The position numbers and the translations under genes are program-made. A DNA stretch of 64,000 nt, from positions 501,629 to 565,628 of the forward strand of contig NZ_LMSA01000001.1 in the NCBI RefSeq assembly GCF_001427985.1, in the 5' to 3' direction. The notes beneath the pieces were generated by a model. That model searched no databases. It worked only from the letters and a program-made list of their open reading frames with translations, and was not told the DNA's origin. Shown here piece after piece: positions 19,557-28,280 of this stretch (position 1 is the first letter of the stretch; each line of letters starts with the position of its first letter). The DNA comes from Knoellia sp. Soil729 (GTDB lineage Bacteria; Actinomycetota; Actinomycetes; Actinomycetales; Dermatophilaceae).

Positions 19557-20489
19557 TCATGTCCGTGATCCTAGGAGGTGGTGCGAACGGGCCCATGCCC
19601 AGCCGAGCGCCGCGACGACGATGTCCGCGACGACGGTGAAGAAGCGCGAGATGACCACGATCGCGAAGGCGGCCGGGAACGGCATGAGCGCAGCGAGCAG
19701 GACGGCCAGGACGCCGTCACGCACGCCGACCCCGGCCGGCACGATGACCGAGAACATGCCGATCGCGGAGGCGAGCGCGAACCCGCTGATCGACGTCACG
19801 AACAGGTCGCGCACCGGGGTGTCCGGTGACATGGCGTGGGCGAGGACGAGCACCGAGAGCCCCGCACTGAGCCAGGCGAGGGCGAACCAGACGGACGTGA
19901 GGATGATGGCGCGTCCAGAGAGGGAGTGCTCGAGCGGCTCGCGGCGCAGCAGCCGCAGGACGCGGGCAATCCCCCAGTTGAGCAAGCGCGGCCAGAGCAG
20001 CAGGAGCAGCACCACGGCGGGCGCGAACCACCACAGCGACCGCACCTCCCCCGTCCGGGCGACCAGCAGTGGGAGTGCGGGGATGCCGACGATGGCGCCG
20101 GTGAGGATGGAGAGCAGGATCGACAGGAGGCCCACGATGCCCATGCGCCGGCGCGGGATGCCGAGCCGTGAGCCGAGGTCGGCCTGCGCGACGACGCTCC
20201 ACACCGAGCCGGGGAGGTACTTGCCCAGCTGGCCGACGAAGAACACGCTCGCCGCCGGCGGCAACGACAAGCGAGTCCCGAGGTCGGCGAGCAGCACCCG
20301 CCAGCCGAACAGCGTGCAGATGGGCGCGAGGAGGGCGAGGACGAATGCTCCCGCGAGGGTCGGTGCGGGCACCTCGCGCAGGTGCGCGGAGACCTCGCTC
20401 CAGTTGCGCCACACCGCCACGACGACGGCCGCGAGCACGAGCAGGGCGACGACGACGCGCACGACGTCGAGCAGCCGCTTGCGCGTCAT
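19557..20489 (-). CDS. lysylphosphatidylglycerol-synthase-like (UPF0104/YbhN) membrane protein
   Basis: A 310-residue integral membrane protein with about eight hydrophobic helices and the family motifs FVGQLGKYLPGSVWS and VIVPAGVGVRDGVLAVLLA, the two inward-dipping segments of the UPF0104/AglD/MprF-N type fold. Family members act as flippases or permeases for lipid-linked substrates, or have no known role. ATG at 20489 (MTRKRLLDVVRVV) is chosen; the longer frame from 20741 overlaps the GT4 gene and is low-complexity. It sits 22 bp downstream of the GT4 gene and 10 bp upstream of the methyltransferase start, so it is probably in one operon with both. Confidence 0.83.
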   Translation of the reverse strand: MTRKRLLDVVRVVVALLVLAAVVVAVWRNWSEVSAHLREVPAPTLAGAFVLALLAPICTLFGWRVLLADLGTRLSLPPAASVFFVGQLGKYLPGSVWSVVAQADLGSRLGIPRRRMGIVGLLSILLSILTGAIVGIPALPLLVARTGEVRSLWWFAPAVVLLLLLWPRLLNWGIARVLRLLRREPLEHSLSGRAIILTSVWFALAWLSAGLSVLVLAHAMSPDTPVRDLFVTSISGFALASAIGMFSVIVPAGVGVRDGVLAVLLAALMPFPAAFAIVVISRFFTVVADIVVAALGWAWARSHHLLGSRT

Positions 20490-20511
20490 GCGTTCCCCGC
20501 GGCCATGGCCG

Positions 20512-22431
20512 TCACCGGCGCCGGAACGTGAGTCGAAGGATCCCGTATGCCGGGTTCGCACCGCTGTCGCCCTGGTCCGGTTGCGCTGCGCGCACCTCAC
20601 GGGCGGAGGCCGAGGCGCTGCGGATGCGCTCGGTGATGTCGCCGTCGACGTCACCGACGAGCACCAGCCCGAGGTCGTCGGCGCGCGCGAGGATGCCGCG
20701 GATGTCGGCGGGGCTGATGGCCCACTGAGGGTCGTCCTCACCGACGGGGAGGGTCATGATGAGGAGGCCACCCGTGCGCAACGCCCAAGAGGCCTGCGAC
20801 ACAACGTGATCCACGTCCTCGGCACCACAGTCTGCAGGGTGCAGACGGGCGATGACGTCGAGGCTGGCCGTGTCGACGTCGAGCACCTCCACGGAGCTGC
20901 GCCGGCCGGTGACCTCGAGCTCGACGGCCGCGAACCCCAGCTCGCGGACCCACCGCGAGAAGGGGCTGCGAGTGCCCGACTCGTCGACGATCACCGCACC
21001 GCGCTGGCCGTCGTCGCGGATGCGCAGGATCGCGGCCACCGCACCGAGCGCGGCCCACGCCGAGACGGCGTCGGAGCAACGCGGGAGTCCCAGCTCGCGC
21101 GCCAGCGACTGCGCGTCAAGCGCATCGTCGTCGAGGGCGAGCACATCGGAGGCTCGCACCCACTCGGGGAAGTCCGTGGGCCGCAGGGTGAGCTGGCGTC
21201 GCGGGCGCAGGCGCATCGTGGTGAGCAGCTCCTTGGCGCGCGTCCTGCCCCGCTCGAGTGGACCGACTGGGGCCTCCCCCGGCGCGTCGTCATGGTCGGC
21301 CAGCGCCTCGGAGTCCGTGCTGGCCAACGCCTCGATGCCGCCGACGTAGTGCGCCCACGGCCCCGACAGGTCCGGTGGGCGGACCGCGGAACGCAGCTGG
21401 CCGGCATACGCACGGTCGGAGAGGCGACGCAGCGCGTCGACGAGGGCGGCACGGTCGTTCGGGGGGACGAGGAGCCCGTCGACCCCGTCGCGCACCTGGC
21501 CGCCGAAGGTGCCGACGTGCGTGGCGAGGACCGGGAGACCGTGGAGCCGCGCCAGCAGGACGTTCTGGGACGCCGTCGCGTGACGGTAGGTCAGGGTGAG
21601 CACGTCGTGGCGCGCCAACAGGCCCGCGATGCGGTCGGCGGGGACGTAGCCGCTGTGCACCTCGACCCGACCGGCCAGTCGAGGGTCGGCGGCGAGCTCC
21701 TTGACGCGCCGGCCGCTGTCGCCCCACATCTCCCCCGCGATGGTCAGGCACACCTCGGGCACGTCGAGCATGGCGTCGAGCAGGAGGTCGACGCCCTTGT
21801 AGTCACGCACGATGCCGAGCGCGAGCAGCCGCGTCGGACCGGTGGAGTCGACGTGCTTCTCGCGCGGACCACCGGGCAGGTGCGGCGGCAGGTCGAGCTC
21901 GCGCACGTGCGCGGCACCCATCTCGGCGGCGAGCTTCGCCTGCGAGTCGGAGTGCACGACGACGGAGTCGACGCGCCGGAACAGCGCCTCCATGAACTGG
22001 CGGTCACCGGGCCGCGGTTCGTGGGGCAGCACGTTGTGGGCGATGACGATGCTCTCCGGACCGGCGCCGGCCGCACGCAGCAGGGCCAGGTGGGCGGGCA
22101 CCACTTGCGGGATGACGTGGATGACGAGAATCGCGTCGACGTCACGCAGGCTGCGGCCAGCGCGCACCCACGTGTCGGGACGTGCCCACGACAGGGAGCG
22201 GACGGTGTTCGGGAACGGCGTGACGTCCGGCGCGCCACCCGGCACGGCCTGCTCGCCCGGATAGAGCATCGACGGGTAGAGGTGGGTCCACGACACCAGC
22301 GTGACGTCGTGGCCGGCCTCGGCCAGCTCGTGGCACAGCTGGGTGGTGTGCGAGGCGACACCGCCGCGGTGGGGGTGGGTGGGCCCGACGACCGCGAGGC
22401 GGAGGGAGGCCGGGCTGTCCCGCTCAGACAC
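20512..22431 (-). CDS. GT4 glycosyltransferase fused to degenerate methyltransferase-like domain
   Basis: A 639-residue protein. Residues 1-about 390 are a GT-B glycosyltransferase (LAVVGPTHPHRGGVASHTTQL, LLALGIVRDYKGVDLLLDA, VHSGYVPADRIAGLL, ATASQNVLLARLHGLPVLATHVG: an unusual acceptor/donor loop where a canonical GT4 has E-x7-E, here A-S-Q). Residues about 440-639 have a Rossmann-like layout (AWAALGAVAAIL, VEVLDVDTASLDVIARL, ALRTGGLLIMTLPVGED) but no clear SAM GxGxG. The ATG at 22431 overlaps the upstream GT2 gene by 8 bp. A glycan-building role is likely; the C-terminal domain may be a non-catalytic scaffold. Confidence 0.78.
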   Translation of the reverse strand: MSERDSPASLRLAVVGPTHPHRGGVASHTTQLCHELAEAGHDVTLVSWTHLYPSMLYPGEQAVPGGAPDVTPFPNTVRSLSWARPDTWVRAGRSLRDVDAILVIHVIPQVVPAHLALLRAAGAGPESIVIAHNVLPHEPRPGDRQFMEALFRRVDSVVVHSDSQAKLAAEMGAAHVRELDLPPHLPGGPREKHVDSTGPTRLLALGIVRDYKGVDLLLDAMLDVPEVCLTIAGEMWGDSGRRVKELAADPRLAGRVEVHSGYVPADRIAGLLARHDVLTLTYRHATASQNVLLARLHGLPVLATHVGTFGGQVRDGVDGLLVPPNDRAALVDALRRLSDRAYAGQLRSAVRPPDLSGPWAHYVGGIEALASTDSEALADHDDAPGEAPVGPLERGRTRAKELLTTMRLRPRRQLTLRPTDFPEWVRASDVLALDDDALDAQSLARELGLPRCSDAVSAWAALGAVAAILRIRDDGQRGAVIVDESGTRSPFSRWVRELGFAAVELEVTGRRSSVEVLDVDTASLDVIARLHPADCGAEDVDHVVSQASWALRTGGLLIMTLPVGEDDPQWAISPADIRGILARADDLGLVLVGDVDGDITERIRSASASAREVRAAQPDQGDSGANPAYGILRLTFRRR

Positions 22432-23506
22432 CGTCTCTCGACCTCACCACGAGGTCGGAGAGCAGGGCCAGGGAGCCGATCATGATGCCGCTGACGATGA
22501 GCAGCACCGTGGACGCGGGGAAGTAGAAGGGGTGGCGCACCATGTCGACGACGCCTTTGAGAAAGCCGATGACGACGAGCCACAGCGCCGGAGGCATGAG
22601 GACCTTGAGCGGGTCGAAGTACATGACCATGCGCAGGACCTGGAGGATGTAGCGGTAGGCGTCATTGACGAAGTGGAACTTCGAGACACCGGCCCGCTTG
22701 GCGTAGGACGTGTCGACGTACTTGATGTCGTGCTGGTTGGACAGGAACGCGATGGTGATCGTCGTGACGCATGAGAAGCCGGCCGGGAGCAGCCGCAGGT
22801 AGGGCAGGCTGACCTCGCGGCGGAACGCGCGCAGACCCGAGTTGAGGTCGGGGATCTTGGTCTTGGTCAGCCACTGCGCGACGTTGCGGATGAACCACTT
22901 CGCCGGGACGCGCGCCCACTTGTGGGTGCCCTCCTCGGTGGTGCGCGCGCCGACGACCTGGTCGTAGCTGACGTCGTCGCGCAGGATCCGCACGAGCTCG
23001 GGGATGCGCTCGTTCTCGTAGGTCATGTCGGCGTCGGTCCACACGACGATCTCGCCGTGGGCCTGCTGCGTGCCGATGCGCCGGGCCGTGCCCGAGCCCC
23101 CGTTGCGGCGGAACGGCATGATGCGCAGGTTGGCGAAGTCGCGGGCCGCCTGCTCGAGCACCTCGAGCGTGTTGTCGGTCGAGGCGTCGTCGATGCACAG
23201 CAGCTCATAGGTGAACTCGCTGCTGTTCATGGCCGCCGTGATGCGGTCGATCTCCTTGAGGACGTGGGCGCCCTCGTTGTAGCAGGGCAGCACGATCGTG
23301 ACGTAGGGCCGCTCGGTGCCGTCCTCGAGCAGGGCAGGCCGCGGGTCGGGCTCGACAGGCGTCTCGTATGCCGTCCCCTCGACGCGCGCAGCCCGCTTCC
23401 CGGCGATCGCGGGGTCGTCACTACCGCCCGCGAGCTCACCCGTGCGCGTCGTGATGCGCTCGGTAATCTGGTCTGCCTGGTCCGGAGGGTTCGGGTGCTC
23501 GTTCAT
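22424..23506 (-). CDS. DPG/DPM-synthase-like family 2 glycosyltransferase
   Basis: A 360-residue polyprenyl-phosphate-sugar-synthase-like enzyme. The GT-A core spans about residues 70-270: VTIVLPCYNEG, CIDDASTDNT, RRNGGSGTARRIGTQ, DADMTYE (DxD), GARTTEEGTHKWARVPAKWFIRN and LNSGLRAFRR. The C-terminus has two to three hydrophobic helices. It probably transfers a sugar from a nucleotide donor to undecaprenyl or polyprenyl phosphate at the inner membrane face. ATG at 23506 with an acidic low-complexity leader. The gene's stop overlaps the GT4 start, suggesting translational coupling. Sugar identity unknown. Confidence 0.85.
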   Translation of the reverse strand: MNEHPNPPDQADQITERITTRTGELAGGSDDPAIAGKRAARVEGTAYETPVEPDPRPALLEDGTERPYVTIVLPCYNEGAHVLKEIDRITAAMNSSEFTYELLCIDDASTDNTLEVLEQAARDFANLRIMPFRRNGGSGTARRIGTQQAHGEIVVWTDADMTYENERIPELVRILRDDVSYDQVVGARTTEEGTHKWARVPAKWFIRNVAQWLTKTKIPDLNSGLRAFRREVSLPYLRLLPAGFSCVTTITIAFLSNQHDIKYVDTSYAKRAGVSKFHFVNDAYRYILQVLRMVMYFDPLKVLMPPALWLVVIGFLKGVVDMVRHPFYFPASTVLLIVSGIMIGSLALLSDLVVRSRDGV

Positions 23507-23517
23507 CGCTGCCGAGA

Positions 23518-24756
23518 CTACCCGGCGGTGACCCGTTCTCCTGCGGTCGGCAGGACGCGCGGCAGGGTGAAGGAGTAGGCGGCGGCGAACACCGCGACGA
23601 GGCCGAGCACCAGCCAGATCGTGAAGGTGCCGTGCTCGAGCAGCGACGTGTAGGCCACCGGGGCCACCGCACCGCCGAGGCCCCAGACGAGCTGGACGAG
23701 CCCGAGGTAGCGTCCCCGGAGGTGGTCCGGCGCGGCCTCCGCCGCGGTGGCCGCGAACACCGGGCCGCCGGCGAGCTCACCACCGGTGTAGACGAGGGCG
23801 CCCAGGAGCATGGCGACGACAGCGACACCGACGGGCAGCACGCCGGCCAGGGCGAAGCCCGCGTAGCCGAGGACGAAGAAGAGCTGGGCGAGGGCCATCA
23901 TCCGGGCGCGCACCCGTCCGGTCATCCACCGGACCATGAGTCCCGCACCCAGCCCGACGAGGAGGGTGTTGAGGGTGAAGATCGCCCCGACGAGCCAGCC
24001 GGGGAGCTGGAGGGTCTCCGCGGCATACACCGGCAGGGCGAAGTTGAGCACCATCATGCCGACGACGAAGGTCAGCTGCCCGAGCACGAGCCGCAGGTAG
24101 GCACGGTCGCGCAGGACGACGACCCACCCACCGGCGGGCTGGTCGTCGGCCGCCACGGAGCGGTGGTCGGGCACGTCGAGCAGCAGGAGGAAGGCGAGGA
24201 CGAAGGTGGCGGTGTTGGCCACGACCACGGTGTGGAAGGCGAGCTCGGTGTCGAGCTGGACGGCGATGCCGGCCAGGACGCCACCGACCGCGAAGCCGAG
24301 GTTGCGCAGCGCCTGGAGGAAGCCGAACCACAGCTCGCGCTCTCCTCGCCGGGTGATGGCCGTGACGACGTTGCCGAAGGAGCCCCAGAACGCCTGCCGC
24401 CCGAGGTTGAGCAGGACCGTCGCGAGCGCCACCGGCCAGAACGCCTCGACCCAGAGGTAGGCCAGCATGCCCGCGGCCTGCACGAGGTTGCCGATGAGCA
24501 TCATCCGGCGCCCACCGAACCGGTCGACGAGCGTCCCGATGACGAAGGCGGCCGGCATGGTGAGCAGCGCCGACACCGACAGCGCCGCGCCGACCTCGAC
24601 GAGCGTGAGGTCGGTGACCTTGAGGAAGTACAGGATCGTGAGCGGCAGGAAGAGCCCGCTGCCGATGGTGTCGGCGACGATCGCGGCGACGAACCTGCGG
24701 TGCTCCCCCACGCGAGGGAATCCCAGTCTCTGCAGCACCCGCGCATCCTGCCCCAT
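23518..24756 (-). CDS. MFS transporter
   Basis: A 412-residue major facilitator with about 12 transmembrane helices. The loop 2-3 motif is GTLVDRFGGRRMML (the MFS A-motif GxLxDRxGRR), and a weaker copy is seen in the second half (MVRWMTGRVRARMM). It resembles drug/sugar efflux MFS proteins. Start ATG at 24756. It has no overlap with neighbours and a non-specific substrate; efflux is a guess from family size only. Confidence 0.87.
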   Translation of the reverse strand: MGQDARVLQRLGFPRVGEHRRFVAAIVADTIGSGLFLPLTILYFLKVTDLTLVEVGAALSVSALLTMPAAFVIGTLVDRFGGRRMMLIGNLVQAAGMLAYLWVEAFWPVALATVLLNLGRQAFWGSFGNVVTAITRRGERELWFGFLQALRNLGFAVGGVLAGIAVQLDTELAFHTVVVANTATFVLAFLLLLDVPDHRSVAADDQPAGGWVVVLRDRAYLRLVLGQLTFVVGMMVLNFALPVYAAETLQLPGWLVGAIFTLNTLLVGLGAGLMVRWMTGRVRARMMALAQLFFVLGYAGFALAGVLPVGVAVVAMLLGALVYTGGELAGGPVFAATAAEAAPDHLRGRYLGLVQLVWGLGGAVAPVAYTSLLEHGTFTIWLVLGLVAVFAAAYSFTLPRVLPTAGERVTAG

Positions 24757-24797
24757 GGGTGTCCACCCTGCGCAGACGGCTCCCGGGGATCAGGACC

Positions 24798-25295
24798 TCA
24801 CCGACGACCCGTCGCCTGCTCCGGTGGGACGTAGGCAGGCCATGAACCGAGAAGCGTCTCCATCCGCGACAGCTGCTCTCGTGTCACCCACGAGGGGTTC
24901 GACATGCGCGGCTGGAGCTGGACCTCCAGGTCGGTGATCCCCGCGCCCACGAGTGCCGTCGACGACACCTCGGCGCCCTTCTCGAAGAGGGGGATGTCGA
25001 GCGGCACGTCTCCGAGCGAGGCCGGGGGTGCGTCTGCCCGCCCCTGCTGGATGTCCCCCGTGACCCAGCCAACGCCCCAGATGCCTCGGGTCAGACGACG
25101 GCCGTTCCCTGAGATCCAGAGCACCGCTCGGTCGCCGGGCTTCATCATTCGGCTGCGATAGGTGTTCGCGACGCACCACGTCCTGACGACGACTGCCCCC
25201 GGGCTCTCGACGCGATGCCGGAGCTCAGGGTTGGCCTCGGGGTCGCACTTGAGCAGCCAGGCCCCGAGCTTCTCGTCCGTGATGAGGCGCGCCAT
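24798..25295 (-). CDS. EVE/PUA-like domain protein
   Basis: A 165-residue single-domain protein. GAWLLKCDP near the N-terminus, then a middle segment CVANTYRSRMMKPGDRAVLWISGNGRRLTRG, resemble the EVE domain of the PUA superfamily, which binds modified nucleotides in DNA or RNA. No partner nuclease or restriction gene lies beside it, so it is not in an obvious defence context. ATG at 25295. Convergence or operon with the RimK-like gene (stop 25318 on the same strand, upstream) is possible given the 22-bp spacing. Domain assignment is by eye and moderate. Confidence 0.6.
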   Translation of the reverse strand: MARLITDEKLGAWLLKCDPEANPELRHRVESPGAVVVRTWCVANTYRSRMMKPGDRAVLWISGNGRRLTRGIWGVGWVTGDIQQGRADAPPASLGDVPLDIPLFEKGAEVSSTALVGAGITDLEVQLQPRMSNPSWVTREQLSRMETLLGSWPAYVPPEQATGRR

Positions 25296-25317
25296 GGGCC
25301 AGTTCTACCAAGGAAGC

Positions 25318-26508
25318 TCAGGCCTCGTGGATGGGCTCCTTGGGGAGCTTGCGGACCTTGGCGCGGCGACGACGGCGCTCCGGGATCATCGATCGCATCT
25401 CCTCGAGCTTGCCGAAGCAGAGCAGCCGGTCCTGGGCCTCCAATACCGTGCGACGACGAGGGTTGGGGATGACGGAGGTCCCGCGGTGCAGCGTGAGCAC
25501 CGTGATGTCACGCTCCTCGAGCCCGGACTCCGCGATCGTCCTGCCGACGAGGTCTGCGCCCGACAGGACGACGAGCTCGGCGACGCCGTAGCCCGTCGAG
25601 ACGGTGAGCCGCTGGCGCACGTCGATCTCGGGGAACGCCACCTGGTTGCCGATGTAGTCGATGATCGCGCCGGCCACGTCGAGCTTGGTCGCGGCCTCGA
25701 TGCCCTCCAGCCCCGGCGAGGAGTTGACCTCCATCACCTGCGGCCCGTCCGCTCCCTCCAGCATGTCGACGCCAGCGACGCGCAGCCCCATGATCTGGGC
25801 CGAGCGCACGGCCGCCTCCTCGAACGCCGGGTCGAGCGTGACGCCCTCGACCGAGCCACCACGGTGCACGTTGGAGCGGAACTCGTCACCCTGCGCCGTG
25901 CGCCGCATCGCCGCGACAACCCGGTCACCGACGACCAGGGCGCGGATGTCGCGGCCCTTGCTCTCCTTGACGAAGCTCTGGATGAGCACGTTCTGGCTCG
26001 TGCTCTGCAGCGTCTCGATGATCGCCTCGGCCACCTTGTTGTCCGGCGCGAGGATGACCCCGATGCCCTGCGTGCCCTCGAGCAGCTTGATGACGACCGG
26101 GGCCCCGCCGACGCGCTCGATCGCGTCGGGCACGTCGGCGCGGTTGCGGACGAAGGTCGTGGCCGGCATACCGATCTGGTGCCGGGACAGGATCTGGGTC
26201 GCGCGCAGCTTGTCGCGCGAGTTGGAGATGCCGTTGGCGGTGTTGGGCGTGTAGACGTCCATCTGCTCGAACTGGCGCACCACGGCGGTGCCGAAGTAGG
26301 TGATCGAGGCCCCGATGCGCGGCAGGATCGCGTCGTAGTCCGACAGCGTCCGGCCACGGAACTGCAGGTCGGGCTCCGGCCCCGAGAGGTCGATCGCGAA
26401 ACGCAGGGTGTTGAGCACCTTCACGTCGTGACCTCGGTCGAGGGCGGCGGTGCGCAGGCGCTGGGTCGAATAGGCCCTGGGCGCGCGCGAGAGGATCGCT
26501 AGCTTCAT
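25318..26508 (-). CDS. RimK-type ATP-grasp ligase with C-terminal RCK_C (TrkA-C) domain
   Basis: A 396-residue ATP-dependent amino acid ligase. MKLAILSRAPRAYSTQRL opens a RimK pre-ATP-grasp domain; the ATP-grasp core (about 95-290) has VVIKLLEGTQGIGV, QSFVKESKGRDIRALVVG, and the metal-binding end MEVNSSPGLEGIE. Residues about 305-390 look like a TrkA-C ligand-binding domain (VAELVVLSGADLVGRTIAESGL, ITVLTLHRG), which sits outside canonical RimK. RimK adds glutamates to S6 in E. coli; here the substrate is unknown. ATG at 26508 directly opposes the start of the retropepsin gene (25 bp apart). The RimK + retropepsin (RimB-like) + AstE-like gene set recurs in other bacteria. Confidence 0.88.
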   Translation of the reverse strand: MKLAILSRAPRAYSTQRLRTAALDRGHDVKVLNTLRFAIDLSGPEPDLQFRGRTLSDYDAILPRIGASITYFGTAVVRQFEQMDVYTPNTANGISNSRDKLRATQILSRHQIGMPATTFVRNRADVPDAIERVGGAPVVIKLLEGTQGIGVILAPDNKVAEAIIETLQSTSQNVLIQSFVKESKGRDIRALVVGDRVVAAMRRTAQGDEFRSNVHRGGSVEGVTLDPAFEEAAVRSAQIMGLRVAGVDMLEGADGPQVMEVNSSPGLEGIEAATKLDVAGAIIDYIGNQVAFPEIDVRQRLTVSTGYGVAELVVLSGADLVGRTIAESGLEERDITVLTLHRGTSVIPNPRRRTVLEAQDRLLCFGKLEEMRSMIPERRRRRAKVRKLPKEPIHEA

Positions 26509-26533
26509 GTGGGGTACCTGCAAGGATGGTCGG

Positions 26534-27013
26534 GTGCCGGTCGAATCCCATCCAACCATCCGTGTCGGGTGGCGCGAATGGGTGCGTATGCCGTCCGCGG
26601 GCCTTCCGTGGATCAAGGCCAAGATCGACACGGGGGCACGCTCCTCCGCGATCCACGCCTTCGACCTCGAACGCTTCGAGCGCGACGGTGAGCCGTGGGT
26701 GAGGTTCTCGATCCACCCCTGGCAGGACTCCGACGAGGACGGCGTCACCCTCGAGCGGCCCGTCGTCGACGAGCGGGTCGTGCGCTCCTCCAACGGTCAC
26801 GCCGAGGAGCGCCTGGTCGTCGAGCTCGAACTCGTCCTCGCCCGGCGCCGCCGCACCACCGAGGTGACGCTGAGCCGACGGGACGAGATGGGCTTCCGCA
26901 TGATCATCGGGCGCGAGACGCTCCTCCACGGTTACGTCGTCGACCCGGCGGTGTCCTACCTCGGGCCACGACCCAAGCAGCACCTGCGCCGGCGCAACCG
27001 GGGTCGTGCATGA
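26534..27013 (+). CDS. RimB-like retropepsin (ATP-dependent zinc protease family, PF05618)
   Basis: About 159 residues with a single aspartic-protease fold: KIDTGARSSAIHA (active-site D-T-G), a central basic-acidic region, and IIGRETLLHGYVVDPAVSYL (the second conserved block). In Pseudomonas the orthologous RimB processes poly-glutamate tails added by RimK. GTG at 26534 is preferred: AAGGA lies at 26522-26526, 7 nt upstream; the alternative ATG at 26507 would overlap the rimK ATG. Its TGA overlaps the next gene's ATG (27010-27013). Called a protease from family; catalytic activity is inferred. Confidence 0.82.
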   Translation: MPVESHPTIRVGWREWVRMPSAGLPWIKAKIDTGARSSAIHAFDLERFERDGEPWVRFSIHPWQDSDEDGVTLERPVVDERVVRSSNGHAEERLVVELELVLARRRRTTEVTLSRRDEMGFRMIIGRETLLHGYVVDPAVSYLGPRPKQHLRRRNRGRA

Positions 27014-28122
27014 GCTCCCCCGACGCCGGGCCCGCCAAGGCCGACAAGCCCGTCAAGCCCGTCAAGGCTCCCCGCGCTGCCCGGCGCCCACGTCCGTCGT
27101 TCGCCATCGGCTCGGTGAAGGTGCGCCCCGGGCACGCCTCCGAGGTCGGGCTGCCCATCACCAAGCTCGTCACCGGCTCGGAGGTGAGCCTGCCCGTGCG
27201 GGTGATCCACGGGCGCCACGACGGACCGGTCGTCTGGGTCAACGCCGCCATCCACGGCGACGAGGTGGTCGGGGTCGAGGTCATCCGTCGGGTCCTGGCC
27301 ACGCTCACCCCCCGGACCTTCCGCGGCACGCTGCTGGCCGTCCCGATCGTCAACGTGCACGGGTTCATGGCGGGCGACCGCTACCTGCCGGACCGCCGCG
27401 ACCTCAACCGGTCCTTCCCCGGGTCCCAGCGCGGGTCGCTCGCAGCACGTATCGCGCACCTCATGATGCGCGAGGTCGTGGACAAGTGCGAGGTGGGCAT
27501 CGACCTGCACACGGGCTCGGACCGGCGCACCAACCTGCCCCAGATCCGCGCCGACCTCGACGATCCCCGCACCCGCTCGCTCGCCGAGGCGTTCGGTGCC
27601 CCGGTGATGGTGCACGCCAAGGTCCGTGACGGTTCCCTGCGTGCCGCAGCGGTCGAGAGCGGCGCCACGGTGCTGCTCTTCGAGTCGGGCGAGGCGATGC
27701 GCTTCGACCAGTGGGCGATCGAGGCCGGCGTCGACGGCGTGCTGCGGGTCCTGGCCGCGCTCGACATGATCGACACGGACGAGGCGGTCGATGCCAGCCC
27801 GCCCGTCGGGCTCGTGAGCCGCCGCAGCGGCTGGCTGCGCGCCGGCCGCACCGGGATCGTCCACCTCGACGCGACGCTCGGGCAGCGAGCCGAGCTCGGT
27901 GACCGCCTCGGCGGTCTTAGCGACTCGTTCGGGCGCACGTTGCGACTCGTCAAGGCCGACCGCGCCGGCGTCGTCATCGGGCGCACCACCGCTCCCCTGG
28001 TCAACCGCGGCGACGCCCTCGTGCACATCGCCGAGATCGAGGGGGCCGAGCCGCCGGGCACCCCGGACCACCCCGACGCGGCCGACGGCTTCGACGCCCT
28101 CGACGAGATCTCGGTCCTCTAG
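27010..28122 (+). CDS. AstE-like zinc carboxypeptidase (succinylglutamate desuccinylase/aspartoacylase family)
   Basis: A 370-residue M14-related metallohydrolase. Zinc ligands are in AAIHGDE (His about 82, Glu about 85) and DLHTGS (His about 167); the RNFP-equivalent is DRRDLNRSFPG, and FESGE carries the likely catalytic Glu. The first about 30 residues are Ala/Pro/Lys-rich. The family releases acyl or peptidyl groups from glutamate or similar. It is coupled to the retropepsin (ATGA), and the pair is divergent from the RimK-like ligase. The set may add and trim amino acid tails on a protein, pigment or cell-wall substrate. Function inferred from context. Confidence 0.87.
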   Translation: MSSPDAGPAKADKPVKPVKAPRAARRPRPSFAIGSVKVRPGHASEVGLPITKLVTGSEVSLPVRVIHGRHDGPVVWVNAAIHGDEVVGVEVIRRVLATLTPRTFRGTLLAVPIVNVHGFMAGDRYLPDRRDLNRSFPGSQRGSLAARIAHLMMREVVDKCEVGIDLHTGSDRRTNLPQIRADLDDPRTRSLAEAFGAPVMVHAKVRDGSLRAAAVESGATVLLFESGEAMRFDQWAIEAGVDGVLRVLAALDMIDTDEAVDASPPVGLVSRRSGWLRAGRTGIVHLDATLGQRAELGDRLGGLSDSFGRTLRLVKADRAGVVIGRTTAPLVNRGDALVHIAEIEGAEPPGTPDHPDAADGFDALDEISVL

Positions 28123-28280
28123 CCCCCGCCACACGTTTCCCGCCCCATGGCGGAACCTTGGGAAGCGGAGGGTTTGTTTCCCTCCGGCACCCACATGTTC
28201 CCTCCGGTCGCCACCCGGCATGCCGTTCGGCCACCCACCCGGTATGCCGTTCGCCCCCCTGTTGTGGAAGCGTGGCCTTC
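28123..28280. repeat. intergenic region with short direct repeats and hairpins
   Basis: The gap before the inositol monophosphatase holds two pairs of direct repeats. TTCCCTCCGG occurs at 28178-28187 and 28198-28207. CACCCGG[C/T]ATGCCGTTCG occurs at 28212-28229 and 28236-28253. A perfect 6-bp stem, GGAGGG-TTTGTTT-CCCTCC, lies at 28167-28185, and a weaker stem spans about 28137-28155. These may be the upstream terminator plus a repeat-rich 5' region. Confidence 0.6.

Noticed and set aside
19621-22485. 954-residue plus-strand open frame
   Set aside because: It is antisense to the LPG-like membrane protein and GT4 genes, which have family motifs. Its composition (Arg, Gly, His, Gln rich) is the usual antisense reading of high-GC genes.
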